A DNA stretch of 64,000 nt from Prevotella sp. P5-50 (lineage in GTDB: Bacteria; Bacteroidota; Bacteroidia; Bacteroidales; Bacteroidaceae). A program made the translations under genes and the position numbers. Under the pieces are notes generated by a model that saw only the letters and a program-made list of their open reading frames with translations, ran no database searches and was not told the DNA's origin. Numbering within the stretch: position 1 is the first letter of the stretch; each line of letters opens with the position of its first letter. Positions 1 to 8,424 of the stretch are shown piece after piece. The DNA is taken from positions 62,001 through 126,000 of the forward strand of contig NZ_NPJA01000022.1 in assembly GCF_002251295.1 (NCBI RefSeq). The letters run 5' to 3'.

Positions 1-566
1 ACCTCGGTCACATCTTCCATGATGACGCCATCAACAACCCAAAGGGGGCGTGATGAGCCATAGATAGACGTAGCACCACGAACACGAATCTTCGGAGCTG
101 TACCGAAAGTACCACTTACGTTCTGCACCGATACACCAGCCGCACGTCCTTCAAGCGAACGGGAGATATCTGCCACACCGTCCAACTTGGCCTTTTCGGC
201 ATCCACCTTAGTAGTAGAACCTGTAAAGAGTCGGCGGTCGGTCTTCTGCATACCGGTCACAACCACTTCCTGCAGTTCTGCACTGGAGCGGAGCGTCACG
301 GTCATACCGTTCTTAGGTGTTACGGTCTGGGGTTCCATACCGATGTAACTGATAGTGATTTTCTTGCCTGATGGCACACTGATGGTAAACTTACCATCAA
401 CATCGGTCACTGTACCGGAGCGCTGGCCCTGTACGAGAACTGAAGCACCAATAATGGGCTGATCGTCCTCTTGAGAAATTACGGTACCAGTGACTTTTGT
501 CTGGGCAAAGGCCATTCCAAGGCTGAGGAACAAGCCTGCCAAAAACATCATGAGTCTTTTTTCCAT
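1..566 (-). CDS. SusC/RagA TonB-linked outer-membrane protein, N-terminal part
   Basis: The gene starts at the ATG complementary to 564-566 and runs off the left edge, so only about 188 residues are visible. They show a signal peptide ending near MAFAQ, then a carboxypeptidase-regulatory-like domain (about residues 25-100, with VTGTVISQEDDQPIIGASV). The start of the TonB plug follows, with LQEVVVTG and the family-typical VRGATSIYGSSRPLWVVDG. SusC proteins form the barrel of SusCD nutrient-uptake complexes in the outer membrane. The SusD partner would lie downstream, beyond the window, so the substrate cannot be judged. The promoter at 732-762 implies a leader of about 160 nt. Confidence 0.93.
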   Translation of the reverse strand, partial: MEKRLMMFLAGLFLSLGMAFAQTKVTGTVISQEDDQPIIGASVLVQGQRSGTVTDVDGKFTISVPSGKKITISYIGMEPQTVTPKNGMTVTLRSSAELQEVVVTGMQKTDRRLFTGSTTKVDAEKAKLDGVADISRSLEGRAAGVSVQNVSGTFGTAPKIRVRGATSIYGSSRPLWVVDGVIMEDVTE

Positions 567-731
567 AAACACTCTCGTTAATTATTAAGTTATAATATTG
601 ATATAATTGATATTTCGTCTTGACCCGATCAACGGGAATTATGCTTTAATTATTCACTAATTATGCATATAAATTTCCACTCATTTCTTATTTAAGTTTG
701 CACTTATTATACTTTGCTCACTATTTCCGTG

Positions 732-762
732 CAAATATACAACATTTTTTCACAATAAACAA
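732..762 (-). promoter_or_regulatory. Bacteroidota-type promoter of the SusC gene
   Basis: On the minus strand a -7 box TATATTTG (732-739) lies 20 bp downstream of TTG (760-762), matching the TTG / TAnnTTTG consensus. It sits about 165 bp before the SusC start in AT-rich DNA. Confidence 0.6.
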
Positions 763-901
763 GGTTATTCTTAAAAAAAGTAGCATTTGCGCCTATTTTT
801 TTTCGTTTTGACGAATTTTCGGCGAATTTATTAACGAAACTATAACTCTTCACGTGCGCACGCGTATAATATATAGGTATAAGTGTTTATTCAGAACACT
901 A

Positions 902-1143
902 ATGAATACTAACTATTCACACGATTCCACCCCATCCAACAATGCTACAAAAAAGCAAGATGTTTTACCTGCAAACCTGACTTCCGACAGATTAAAATTT
1001 GCCTGAATCCAATAATCTCCAACGCCATTTTCCTACGATACCACCAAAATAAGCCCACATCCACCTACTCTCTGAACATCGCAGACAACGGATCTTATCA
1101 GCAGGATCTGAAAATTGGTCAGGTGTTTAAAATGATCATGTAA
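902..1143 (+). pseudogene. Possible small broken gene of unknown family
   Basis: An ATG at 902 opens a 34-codon frame (MNTNYSHDSTPSNN...) that ends at TGA 1004-1006. A second frame, offset by one base backwards, is open across the same point and ends at TAA 1141-1143, reading ...RYHQNKPTSTYSLNIADN and closing with GQVFKMIM. A strong terminator follows 28 bp later. Together these suggest a short gene of about 80 codons broken by a frameshift near 985-1005. No family is recognised, and chance open frames remain a real alternative. Confidence 0.3.
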
Positions 1144-1170
1144 TTGATATTTTCCATACCAAATTTTGAG

Positions 1171-1204
1171 AGTATGTTCTCCGTGAGGAGAGCATACTTT
1201 TTTA
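1171..1204 (+). terminator. Rho-independent terminator
   Basis: AGTATGTTCTCC (1171-1182), loop GTGA, then GGAGAGCATACT (1187-1198) form a 12-bp stem with one G-U pair, followed by a T run. It would end a plus-strand transcript, although the only upstream plus-strand candidate is the broken frame at 902-1143. Confidence 0.75.
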
Positions 1205-1616
1205 TTATACTGTAAATATATTGGGCGCTCCTTGCATTACCGTTGTAAAGTTACCTTACTTACATTACACAAAATGGTAACATGGAGGACTCTTATGTGG
1301 CTTTGCATGATTTTTATGGTTTGGCCTATGAGGTTGGGGCTGTTGGGCTTGCGGCAGGGTGTTTGGGGTGGACAGAGGATTATCTCTGTCGGTTGTCTGG
1401 AGAATAACAAAGCATTTGAAGCCCGTGAAGGGGTTTCTACATGGTTGGACCATAGAGATCCACAGGATGGACGAAATGGCTTTGTTCGCCTCGAAAATGC
1501 TCAGTGTGGACAGGAAGCAAGGGGTTCTACATCGGCAGAGTAGAAGCAAAAAGGCATATTGTCGGTTTGTGGTTGCAGAAGGGGGTTCTGCCAGCCATGA
1601 TGGTGGCTTTACGTCG
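1205..1616. other. Gene-poor stretch with no convincing gene
   Basis: Short overlapping frames exist on both strands, but none has a recognisable domain, a signal peptide or a consistent start. The plus strand is G/T-rich and carries loose repeats of AGGGGTTCTAC near 1435 and 1520. It may be decayed coding DNA. Confidence 0.4.
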
Positions 1617-1803
1617 AGTTTTCGATAGATTCTCGTCGGTTCCTCGATCGACGTTCGTTGCTCTTTCGTTCGTTTTTCGCTTGTTCCTCGTTCGGTCCTC
1701 GATCGGTCTTCGATAGACTAACGACTAAGCAACGAGAGACGAACGAGAGACGAACGAGGACCTAACGAGAAGTTAACGAGAACCGAACGAGAAGTGATCG
1801 GGA
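1617..1803. repeat. Degenerate inverted repeat of CTCGTT / AACGAG motifs
   Basis: The left half is built from variations of TTCGTT, CCTCG and CTCGAT (for example CGTTCGGTCCTCGATCGGTC near 1690). From about 1718 onward the right half consists of their complements: repeated ACGAGAGACGAACGAG and AACGAGAACCGAACGAG. The two halves can fold into a long imperfect cruciform or hairpin. Each half is also an irregular tandem repeat with an 8-11 bp unit. Confidence 0.7.
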
Positions 1804-2119
1804 AATCGTGGGCCTTCTGTCGTGACCTGATAGCATGGGAATTTGTTGATTTTGTAAACATAAGCAGCATTTTAGTTGTTGGGTTATTTGTTTGATTTTT
1901 GGTTTAAAGGTTTCTTTCTTGTTTTTGAAATCATCCTCGGCTTGAAACACAAAGATACAACATGACACCCCCGAAATGCAAGAGTTTTGGCAGCTTTGAC
2001 TCAATATTTAATATACTTTAACTTTATTATAGATATTTTTACCCACACTCATATAGTGCTTTTATAATTTGTTCCTGACAATATAAGCCAAGGGCATATC
2101 ACAACAAATAAATCAAAGA
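1804..2119. other. AT-rich intergenic DNA, no gene seen
   Basis: No supported coding frame, promoter or terminator was found here. A minus-strand frame at 1762-2004 encodes a low-complexity product and lacks family features. Confidence 0.4.
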
Positions 2120-2341
2120 TCAAATGAATGACATGGAGTGCCACGGATGGGGGTAGAAATTATTACCAGAACAAACCTGTTTTATAGTATTTGCTCCGTA
2201 GCGATTACTGAAATCCTTGGCTATTGATTCGGGCAAAGTATTGTAATCTACCGGTGTTTCATTTTCGGAATTACATGAAGAGAATACGAAAGTAATGACT
2301 ACAGCCAATACGCATAATAAATGTTTTGTACTTGATAATTT
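2120..2341 (-). pseudogene. Truncated PepSY-like lipoprotein remnant
   Basis: The minus-strand frame encodes a lipoprotein leader (HLLCVLAVVITFVFSSC, with a lipobox Cys). It continues with NSENETPVDYNTLPESIAKDF, resembling the start of Bacteroidota PepSY-like (DUF2874) exported proteins, and stops after about 60 residues. No ATG is in frame: upstream codons run into a TGA, and the only usable start is a TTG inside the leader. Family members carry one or two domains of about 70 residues or more, so this is a 5' fragment lacking both a normal start and the rest of the domain. The family assignment is tentative. Confidence 0.5.
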
Positions 2342-2364
2342 TATTCTGTATTTTTTTTTATTTG

Positions 2365-2445
2365 TTCCATTTCATGGCATCTTTTCTCGCCAAATGGGCA
2401 GAGGACAAGTAAACTTAACTCTGTCCATTTGGCTTAACGAAAACG
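2365..2445 (+). repeat. 78-81 bp hairpin repeat, divergent copy
   Basis: The left arm TTCCATTTCATGGCATC and right arm CATTTGGCTTAACGAAAACG match the two tandem units at 8212-8367. The centre differs in sequence but still folds: AAATGGGCAGAG pairs with CTCTGTCCATTT. It lies between the PepSY remnant and the C10 protease gene. Confidence 0.75.
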
Positions 2446-2458
2446 TGTTTCTGATGTG

Positions 2459-4084
2459 TTAGCGCATCACCTTTCTGGTTTTGCCATTCTGCCGAATAAT
2501 GGTCAATCCGCGGTGGTTGGCAGATACGCTACGACCCTGCATATCGTAATAGTGCACGCTGGTATCGGTTGCCACCTTAGCCTGATGAATGCCTGTAGTC
2601 TGTTCGGCGAGTTCGCAAGTGCCATCAGCAGACTTGGTCAATAGGCGTTCGTAGAACTTGCCGCCCAGACCACGCACTGGTCGATAATCGGCATCCTTTA
2701 CATCTTTTGCTACAAGACGCACGCGATAGGTGCCGGCTGTCAAGCCACTAAGATCATAGGTCTGACGTGCTGAGCCATTGTATCGGTCATAGGGGGCCAG
2801 ATTGATATTGACATATTCGAAATATTGCTTTTCGGTGGAACCTTCTGCGGTATTCTCCAAAAGGACTCCTACTGTACCATCAAAATCCAGATGGCCTGTA
2901 TTGAAGATATTGATGCTCGATACACTAAGCTGTCCTTCGGGTGTGATCAAGAGACCGCTGAGCGACGAGGTACATCCCATGTGCGACTCAAAGGGCATTC
3001 CTGTCACAGCCTCTTTCTGTGGGATGAGTCGTGTGATGATTTCCTGTCCGGAATTAAAGGCAAAGCTGTTATCAGGATTTAGTTTGTCGATGGCATAATA
3101 ACCATCACAAACACCATTCCATCCCCAGTTAACATAAATCATACCGTTGGCATCAACACCAGTCAGCAGAAATGCATGTCCACCTCGGCCTGAGTCATCA
3201 CTGGCTCCCATGAAAATGGGGCGTCCTTCTGCCAATTCAGTATAGACAATATTCATCCATTCGCTGTCGGAATAGAAGTCGCGAAGCACATAATGGGTGG
3301 CATCCTCATTATAACCGAAGACCGTAGCAAAAGCTGCTGCCGCATCGTCTGAATAGGCACCGCTTCCTTTTGAGGCATAATTCATATTAACGGCACGACC
3401 ACAGTCATAGACCAACTGTCCTACGTTCTGCTGCTGTTTTTCTGTTACGTCAGCAGCACGGGGATCATAAGGAATATTGTCCCAGTCGTAGTCGGATTTG
3501 ATGTTCTCCACCACAGTCTTTGAGGAATAGGCATTCAAGGTTTCATTATAAATCTCAGTAGTATAACCTCCAGGACCTTCTGCATGAGTGGGATAGGCAT
3601 AATAGCGAAGCACTTGAGACATGGCTGTTGCCACACATCCGCAAGGCAGGTGTTCTCCCTTTACTGTTGGACAATAGTAGTTATAAGGCATATCCTGTCC
3701 CCATTTCGTTTGCAACAGATTATCAACTACCGTGAAGTCTGGTTGCTCATCGGCAGAATAATGTTGCTGTTGCAATGCCTTGTCGGTAGCTTTCAACCAC
3801 CATTTCAATCCGCAAGGCAGATGTTTGGCATCGAAATTGGTTTTTGAATAACCTAACACCGCTCTGCCTTCGCTTGTTTTTCCCACGACGACAAATCCCT
3901 GCATGGCACTACGATAGATAGCATAGGTATTGGTTTCGGTGGCAAGTGTCACCATTCCATTGATACCCATCTGTTGCAACTGTCGATTGGCAATCTCTTT
4001 CATCACTTGTTGGCTTCTAACAATGGCAAAACCTTGCAACGATGTTATCATCGCCACCAACAGAAGAACTAAAGTCCGTTTCAT
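2459..4084 (-). CDS. Secreted C10-family (streptopain-like) cysteine protease with T9SS tail
   Basis: A 541-residue exported peptidase of the SpeB family. It has a signal peptide (1-20), an inhibitory prodomain to about 120, and a catalytic domain of about 120-350. The nucleophile is Cys150 in CGCVATAMSQ, and the base His303 is in GGHAFLLTGVD, followed by the conserved YVNWGWNG. A beta-rich region follows. The C-terminus YYDMQGRSVSANHRGL...RKVMR has the form of a type IX secretion sorting domain, so the enzyme is probably exported through the system whose PorU and PorV are encoded at 37-42 kb. In Prevotella such proteases degrade host or dietary protein. All key residues are present. Confidence 0.92.
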   Translation of the reverse strand: MKRTLVLLLVAMITSLQGFAIVRSQQVMKEIANRQLQQMGINGMVTLATETNTYAIYRSAMQGFVVVGKTSEGRAVLGYSKTNFDAKHLPCGLKWWLKATDKALQQQHYSADEQPDFTVVDNLLQTKWGQDMPYNYYCPTVKGEHLPCGCVATAMSQVLRYYAYPTHAEGPGGYTTEIYNETLNAYSSKTVVENIKSDYDWDNIPYDPRAADVTEKQQQNVGQLVYDCGRAVNMNYASKGSGAYSDDAAAAFATVFGYNEDATHYVLRDFYSDSEWMNIVYTELAEGRPIFMGASDDSGRGGHAFLLTGVDANGMIYVNWGWNGVCDGYYAIDKLNPDNSFAFNSGQEIITRLIPQKEAVTGMPFESHMGCTSSLSGLLITPEGQLSVSSINIFNTGHLDFDGTVGVLLENTAEGSTEKQYFEYVNINLAPYDRYNGSARQTYDLSGLTAGTYRVRLVAKDVKDADYRPVRGLGGKFYERLLTKSADGTCELAEQTTGIHQAKVATDTSVHYYDMQGRSVSANHRGLTIIRQNGKTRKVMR

Positions 4085-4123
4085 TTAATCTTTATGTGTA
4101 TGTATTGTGTTTATATCGTGTTT

Positions 4124-4975
4124 TTATTTCACCAATACCACGAGATACTTACTGGTGGACCAGAACAATTGTGGATTGGTGATGCGAAGCACATACTGCT
4201 TGTTGGCATCGCGGTCGAGCGTATAGCTGGCTTGCGGATGTGAGGTGAGTAGTTGTGCGCTACGCGAATAGAGGCGTATCTCCTTATCCACACGGATATC
4301 TATCTTGGTGAAATAGTCGCGATTGAAGTTTGACTGGAGTACTTTACCATCTACAATGATACGCTGTTCTTTGAGTTCTTTCTTTGTACCATAAACAAAC
4401 CATGCGGTATTGAGCTGCTTGTCCTGTACAGAGATGGTTTGCGACTTCTGACTGCTTTCCTCTTTCAGCGATGACACATTGGTATTGAGGTTGGTCACCT
4501 CCTTATCGAGTTCACCGATGCGCACATCCTTGGCTTCAAGTTCTGCACGAAGCTGACGCATCTGAGCATCCTTCTCCTCCATCTGACGGGTGAGATTGTC
4601 GAGGGTGCGGCGCAGTTCATCACTTGCTACCGAACTTTGGCGAAGCTGGTTGCGCATTTTATTGATAAGTTCGCGATTGTGCTGCATGGTCTGCTGGATA
4701 ATCTGAATATTTTCGCGAATGCGCTCCACAGCATTGGCACCCTCACCCTGTTGGGCAACGGTAACTCTATTCTGTGCCTGATTGATGGCACGGAAGCCCT
4801 CTTCGATATCATTGATGGTGGAAACCATGTCGTTGATCTCGTTATCCTTCTGTTGGATGATGCGATTGAGTGAATCGGTCTTTTGGGCTATCTTCACTTC
4901 TTCTGCTTTCGGACCTTTCTGTCCGCAAGCCACAAGCATCATGGCGCCAATGGCCAAAACTATCATCTTTTTCAT
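4124..4975 (-). CDS. Coiled-coil lipoprotein of unknown function
   Basis: 283 residues with a lipoprotein signal MKKMIVLAIGAMMLVACG (lipobox Cys17). A long heptad-rich coiled coil follows from about 25 to 190 (many Q, E, R, N and regular leucines), then a C-terminal domain of about 90 residues beginning AWFVYGTKKELKEQ and ending SKYLVVLVK. It should be anchored in the envelope. The C-terminal domain appears widespread in Bacteroidales proteins of unknown role. It sits 39 bp upstream of the protease gene on the same strand, so they could be cotranscribed. No function is proposed. Confidence 0.8.
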   Translation of the reverse strand: MKKMIVLAIGAMMLVACGQKGPKAEEVKIAQKTDSLNRIIQQKDNEINDMVSTINDIEEGFRAINQAQNRVTVAQQGEGANAVERIRENIQIIQQTMQHNRELINKMRNQLRQSSVASDELRRTLDNLTRQMEEKDAQMRQLRAELEAKDVRIGELDKEVTNLNTNVSSLKEESSQKSQTISVQDKQLNTAWFVYGTKKELKEQRIIVDGKVLQSNFNRDYFTKIDIRVDKEIRLYSRSAQLLTSHPQASYTLDRDANKQYVLRITNPQLFWSTSKYLVVLVK

Positions 4976-5030
4976 AATTCTTGTATTTTGTCTTATTACC
5001 TATTTTATATTATACATAAGTGTTTTACTT

Positions 5031-5705
5031 TCATGTGGGCTTGCCTGCCAAGACTATGACAAACTCGCCACGTGGGTCGTGCTCTTGAAAATGGGCAATG
5101 ACTTCTGCCAAAGTGCCACGCACACTCTCTTCGTGTACTTTGCTAATCTCACGACAAGCACTAACCTGACGATCGGGTCCCATCACCTCTGCCAACTGTT
5201 GGAGAGTTTTCAATACACGGTAGGGTGACTCATAGAATATCATCGTGCGCTCTTCATCAACCAGCGACTGTAGTTTGGTCTGGCGTCCCTTCTTCTGAGG
5301 CAGAAATCCCTCAAAGCAGAAACGATCACAAGGCAGACCGCTACTAACCAATGCCGGCACGAATGCCGTTGCACCAGGCAAGGTTTGCACCTCTATGCCA
5401 GCACGCACCGCTTCACGCACTAAGAAGAATCCGGGATCGGAAATACCTGGTGTACCCGCATCGCTGATGAGGGCTATGGTTTGTCCGGCTTTGAGCCGTT
5501 CTACTATTGATGCACTTGTGCCGTGCTCATTGAATTTATGATGCGAAAGTAAATGCTGCTGAATCTGGAAATGTTTCAGCAGGTTACCGGAAGTGCGCGT
5601 ATCTTCCGCCAACACGAGGTCGGCCTCTTTCAAGATACGGACTGCCCGAAAAGTCATGTCCTCCATATTGCCAACAGGCGTGGGAACGATATACAGGATA
5701 CCCAT
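5031..5705 (-). CDS. rsmI: 16S rRNA (cytidine1402-2'-O)-methyltransferase RsmI
   Basis: A tetrapyrrole-methylase-fold protein of 224 residues that 2'-O-methylates C1402 of 16S rRNA. The start chosen is MGILYIVPTPVGN (ATG at 5703-5705), because family members begin there; the upstream ATG at 5744 would add 13 unrelated residues. Diagnostic motifs are VPTPVGNMEDMTFRAVRIL, LAEDTRTSG, SDAGTPGISDPG and FEGFLPQKKGRQ, and the C-terminus has RGEFVIVLAG. Length is slightly short of enterobacterial RsmI (286) but typical of Bacteroidota. Confidence 0.95.
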   Translation of the reverse strand: MGILYIVPTPVGNMEDMTFRAVRILKEADLVLAEDTRTSGNLLKHFQIQQHLLSHHKFNEHGTSASIVERLKAGQTIALISDAGTPGISDPGFFLVREAVRAGIEVQTLPGATAFVPALVSSGLPCDRFCFEGFLPQKKGRQTKLQSLVDEERTMIFYESPYRVLKTLQQLAEVMGPDRQVSACREISKVHEESVRGTLAEVIAHFQEHDPRGEFVIVLAGKPT

Positions 5706-5866
5706 AACAGGGGACAAAGTTACGAATAAGCATGGAAAACACAAAGAAATTTATTATTTTTCTTGTTGTTACGGGATGAAAGTAACTTTTATTCACTAAA
5801 GCTTATCACCTACGACACTCCTTTTACACAGCAGAAATAGAGAGAAATTAAAAACCAATGCCCCGC

Positions 5867-5940
5867 TTTCGTTAAGTCAAATGAACTTAAGCAAGTTTGC
5901 TAAAACTCTGCCATGTCGAGAAAACGAAGGCAGAAGCAAA
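5867..5940 (-). repeat. Divergent copy of the 78-bp repeat, reverse orientation
   Basis: TTTCGTTAAGTCAAATGA (from 5867) is the complement of the right arm of the 8212-8367 repeat with one change. CATGTCGAGAAAA (5912-5924) matches the complement of the left arm. The centre is unrelated in sequence. It lies in the 328-bp gap between rsmI and tdk, which otherwise holds only the tdk promoter. Confidence 0.6.
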
Positions 5941-5997
5941 TCCTAATGACCGATTTGTGAGAAAATAAAAGTTTTTTATCGAAAGTAAGAGAAGATA

Positions 5998-6029
5998 TTG
6001 GCATAATTCAAATAAAATGCCTACATTTG
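5998..6029 (+). promoter_or_regulatory. Promoter of the thymidine kinase gene
   Basis: TTG (5998-6000) and TACATTTG (6022-6029) are 21 bp apart. Transcription would begin around 6034, essentially at the first possible ATG, so the mRNA would be leaderless or use the second ATG at 6049. Confidence 0.65.
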
Positions 6030-6033
6030 TAGC

Positions 6034-6621
6034 ATGATTACAGAAAACATGATTGGTGAAGTGCGCCGCCCAGGCAGAATAGAGGTAGTATGCGGTTCGA
6101 TGTTCTCAGGAAAGACAGAAGAACTCATACGCCGTTTACGCCGTGCCCAGTTTGCCAAACAGAAAGTCGAGATTTTCAAACCATCCATCGACACACGCTA
6201 CAGCGATGAAGAGGTGGTGAGCCATGATCATAACACCATCTCATCAACTCCTATTGAGTCGTCTGCCAGCATTCTGTTGCTATCAAGTGACATCGATGTG
6301 GTGGGTATCGACGAGGCACAGTTCTTCGATGACGGTCTGGTGGACGTATGCAACCAGTTGGCCAACCGTGGTGTGCGCGTCATCGTGGCAGGACTCGACA
6401 TGGACTTTAAAGGCATTCCTTTCGGACCAATGCCAGCACTCTGTGCCATTGCTGATGATGTAACGAAGGTACATGCCATTTGTGTAAAATGCGGTTCACT
6501 GGCGTATGTCAGCCACCGCACCGTTGACAGCGACCGTCGTGTACTCTTGGGCGAAACCATGGAGTATGAACCGCTCTGCCGCGAATGTTACAAGAAAGCA
6601 CTTCAAGCCGAACAACAATAG
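6034..6621 (+). CDS. tdk: Thymidine kinase (type II)
   Basis: 195 residues; phosphorylates thymidine to dTMP in pyrimidine salvage. It carries the P-loop [14 protein letters not shown] (about 22-35), the magnesium-binding DEAQFF, the lid region [12 protein letters not shown], and a structural zinc site from CVKCG and CREC. All expected catalytic features and the usual length are present. Two starts are possible: ATG 6034 ([10 protein letters not shown]) and ATG 6049 (MIGEVRR). The promoter position suits the second, or a leaderless transcript from the first. A lipoprotein gene follows 41 bp downstream. Confidence 0.96.
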   Translation: MITENMIGEVRRPGRIEVVCGSMFSGKTEELIRRLRRAQFAKQKVEIFKPSIDTRYSDEEVVSHDHNTISSTPIESSASILLLSSDIDVVGIDEAQFFDDGLVDVCNQLANRGVRVIVAGLDMDFKGIPFGPMPALCAIADDVTKVHAICVKCGSLAYVSHRTVDSDRRVLLGETMEYEPLCRECYKKALQAEQQ

Positions 6622-6662
6622 CCTATTCACCTTTTATACAATAACCCTTAAACCTAAATGTT

Positions 6663-8072
6663 ATGAAACAGAAAACGACGAAACTCGCCCTGATGCTCCT
6701 TGTAGCTGTTGTGGCATTCACCTCGTGTTCGAAATCCAGTAAGACAGCACGCTTCCTGCCTGACGATGCCATTACTATGCGCATCGATGTGAAGCAGATT
6801 CTCGACAAGAGTAAAGCCGCCGACAACGATGCCGTAAAACAGCAGCTGGCAAAGAATCTGGAGGCTATGGGTAAGAATGAAGAAGCTAAAGCAGTATTGA
6901 AAGCTGTAGCTGAAGATCCTGCTAAGGCCGGTATCGACCTACGCCAACCCTTATGGGTAAGTGCCAATGCCGAAGGTAAGAATGCATTGCTGGTGGGCGA
7001 ACTGCTCGACAAAGACGATTTCGTGAAGTTGCTTACCGCCTTGGATAAGGCTCCAAAAGAAAAAGACGGCATACAATATATCGGAGAAGGAACCAATGTG
7101 ATTGCCTTCGACGATGACTGTTTCGTGGTTTCTGACGGCACCATCGACGATGTCATCAAGAAGTTCAATGCCGACACCAAGGGTACAATGGCAGAGAGTG
7201 ACGACTTCAGCAAACTCGCTGATGCAAAAGGCATCATGCAGGTGCTCATTCCCATGGGCGTTGCACAAAATCAGTTGACCGCAGAACAGAAAGCCTTACT
7301 GCCTAACGGTCTTGACATGAAGGACCTCTCAATACTCCTTGACCTGAGTTCTGAGAAGGGTTCTGTTACGCTTTCCGTAGAAGCCATTGCTAAGAGTGAT
7401 GCTTGGAAGCAGAATATTGAAGAAGGAAAGAAGCTGATGCGCAATATCGACGGCGACTATGCCAACTACATTGCAGCAGACGGCATGTCTATTTTCTGCA
7501 ATATTGACGGTAAAGCCTATTTCGACTATCTCGAGAAGATGGGTGTTTTCAAAAACCAAAAGACCATCAAATCCGACCAATTGGAAATGGCTAAGGGTGT
7601 ACTGGGAACCATCGATGGCGACTTCACCGCAGGTATCAGCAAGTGGGAAGGCTTCATCCCCAACGTATGTCTCTATCTGAAGACCAAGGACAAGAAGATT
7701 ATTGAAACGCTCAACCAATTGGGCATCAAGAGCAGCAAAGAGATGAATTTTGGCGAAAAGAACGGTACTACCTATTTGGCTATTGGTGGCGAGCCATTTG
7801 CTGAAGCCAAGCCTGCTGTATCGAAAAGCAACCTCAAAGGCCACCGCGTGTATATTCATATCGGTGCACAGCTGGCAGCCAAAGCCATACAAGGATTCTG
7901 CACCCGCAGTCAAGCTAAGGCTGCCCAATCGGCTGTGGAGAGTATTAAGAGCATCGAGATCTACGACACAGCCGATACCAAGGTTGACTTCCGTGTCAAT
8001 ATGAACGATGCCGACAAGGATCCTGTAGAGATTCTGGCAGACACCATGCTCGGACAGTTTGGACTCAACTAA
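6663..8072 (+). CDS. DUF4836-family lipoprotein
   Basis: 469 residues beginning with a lipoprotein signal (lipobox FTSCSKS, Cys22). The mature part starts ARFLPDDAITMRIDVKQILDKS, the form seen in Bacteroidota DUF4836 proteins, and continues with alternating strands and helices without enzyme motifs. There are repeated segments comparing stored values (GTIDGDFTAGISKWEGFIP). It is predicted to sit in the envelope; function is unknown. It follows tdk by 41 bp. Downstream, a 16-bp direct repeat overlapping its stop codon marks an insertion-like segment separating it from the permease gene. Confidence 0.8.
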   Translation: MKQKTTKLALMLLVAVVAFTSCSKSSKTARFLPDDAITMRIDVKQILDKSKAADNDAVKQQLAKNLEAMGKNEEAKAVLKAVAEDPAKAGIDLRQPLWVSANAEGKNALLVGELLDKDDFVKLLTALDKAPKEKDGIQYIGEGTNVIAFDDDCFVVSDGTIDDVIKKFNADTKGTMAESDDFSKLADAKGIMQVLIPMGVAQNQLTAEQKALLPNGLDMKDLSILLDLSSEKGSVTLSVEAIAKSDAWKQNIEEGKKLMRNIDGDYANYIAADGMSIFCNIDGKAYFDYLEKMGVFKNQKTIKSDQLEMAKGVLGTIDGDFTAGISKWEGFIPNVCLYLKTKDKKIIETLNQLGIKSSKEMNFGEKNGTTYLAIGGEPFAEAKPAVSKSNLKGHRVYIHIGAQLAAKAIQGFCTRSQAKAAQSAVESIKSIEIYDTADTKVDFRVNMNDADKDPVEILADTMLGQFGLN

Positions 8073-8128
8073 TAAATAACAGAACTTTAGCATGTGGGGA
8101 AGTTAAGGGAAGTTAGGGAAGTTAGAGA

Positions 8129-8186
8129 GAAGTTAAGGGACAAATGTCCTACGTCTTACGGCAAAAGGCTATTGTCTCTTAACTTC
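8129..8186. repeat. Inverted repeat / hairpin
   Basis: GAAGTTAAGGGACA (8129-8142) pairs with TGTCTCTTAACTTC (8173-8186), with one G-U pair and a 30-nt loop. There is no T tract, so terminator function is uncertain. Confidence 0.6.
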
Positions 8187-8211
8187 CCGAACGACCGTAG
8201 GGAGTGATAAC

Positions 8212-8367
8212 TTCCATTTTATGGCACCTTTTCTCGCCATGACAGAATTAAAGCGAGCTTTATTCTGCTCATTTGGCTTAACGAAAACGTTCCATTTTAT
8301 GGCACCTTTTCTCGCCATGACAGAATTAAAGCGAGCTTTATTCTGCTCATTTGGCTTAACGAAAACG
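8212..8367 (+). repeat. Two exact tandem copies of a 78-bp hairpin repeat
   Basis: Units at 8212-8289 and 8290-8367 are identical. Each has outer arms TTCCATTTTATGGCACC and CATTTGGCTTAACGAAAACG around an inner imperfect hairpin in which ATGACAGAATTAAAGC faces GCTTTATTCTGCTCAT. Diverged relatives lie at 2365-2445 and, inverted, at 5867-5940. Confidence 0.9.
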
Positions 8368-8424
8368 TTCTTTAACTTCAATCAATTCCCTCAGTTGCGA
8401 AACTTGAATAAATAACAGAACTAC

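Larger units (their letters stand above)
8071..8422. other. Insertion-like segment bounded by 16-bp direct repeats
   Basis: AATAAATAACAGAACT occurs at 8071-8086, right behind the stop of the DUF4836 gene, and again at 8407-8422, two bases before the GTG start of the permease. The 320 bp between hold GGAAGTTA-type direct repeats (8098-8140), a long hairpin (8129-8186) and two exact 78-bp repeat units. The arrangement looks like an insertion with target duplication, or a segmental duplication, between two genes that were once adjacent. Confidence 0.6.

Noticed and set aside
6623..7255. 210-codon minus-strand frame opposite the DUF4836 gene
   Set aside because: Serine/alanine-rich shadow of the lipoprotein gene; no independent support.
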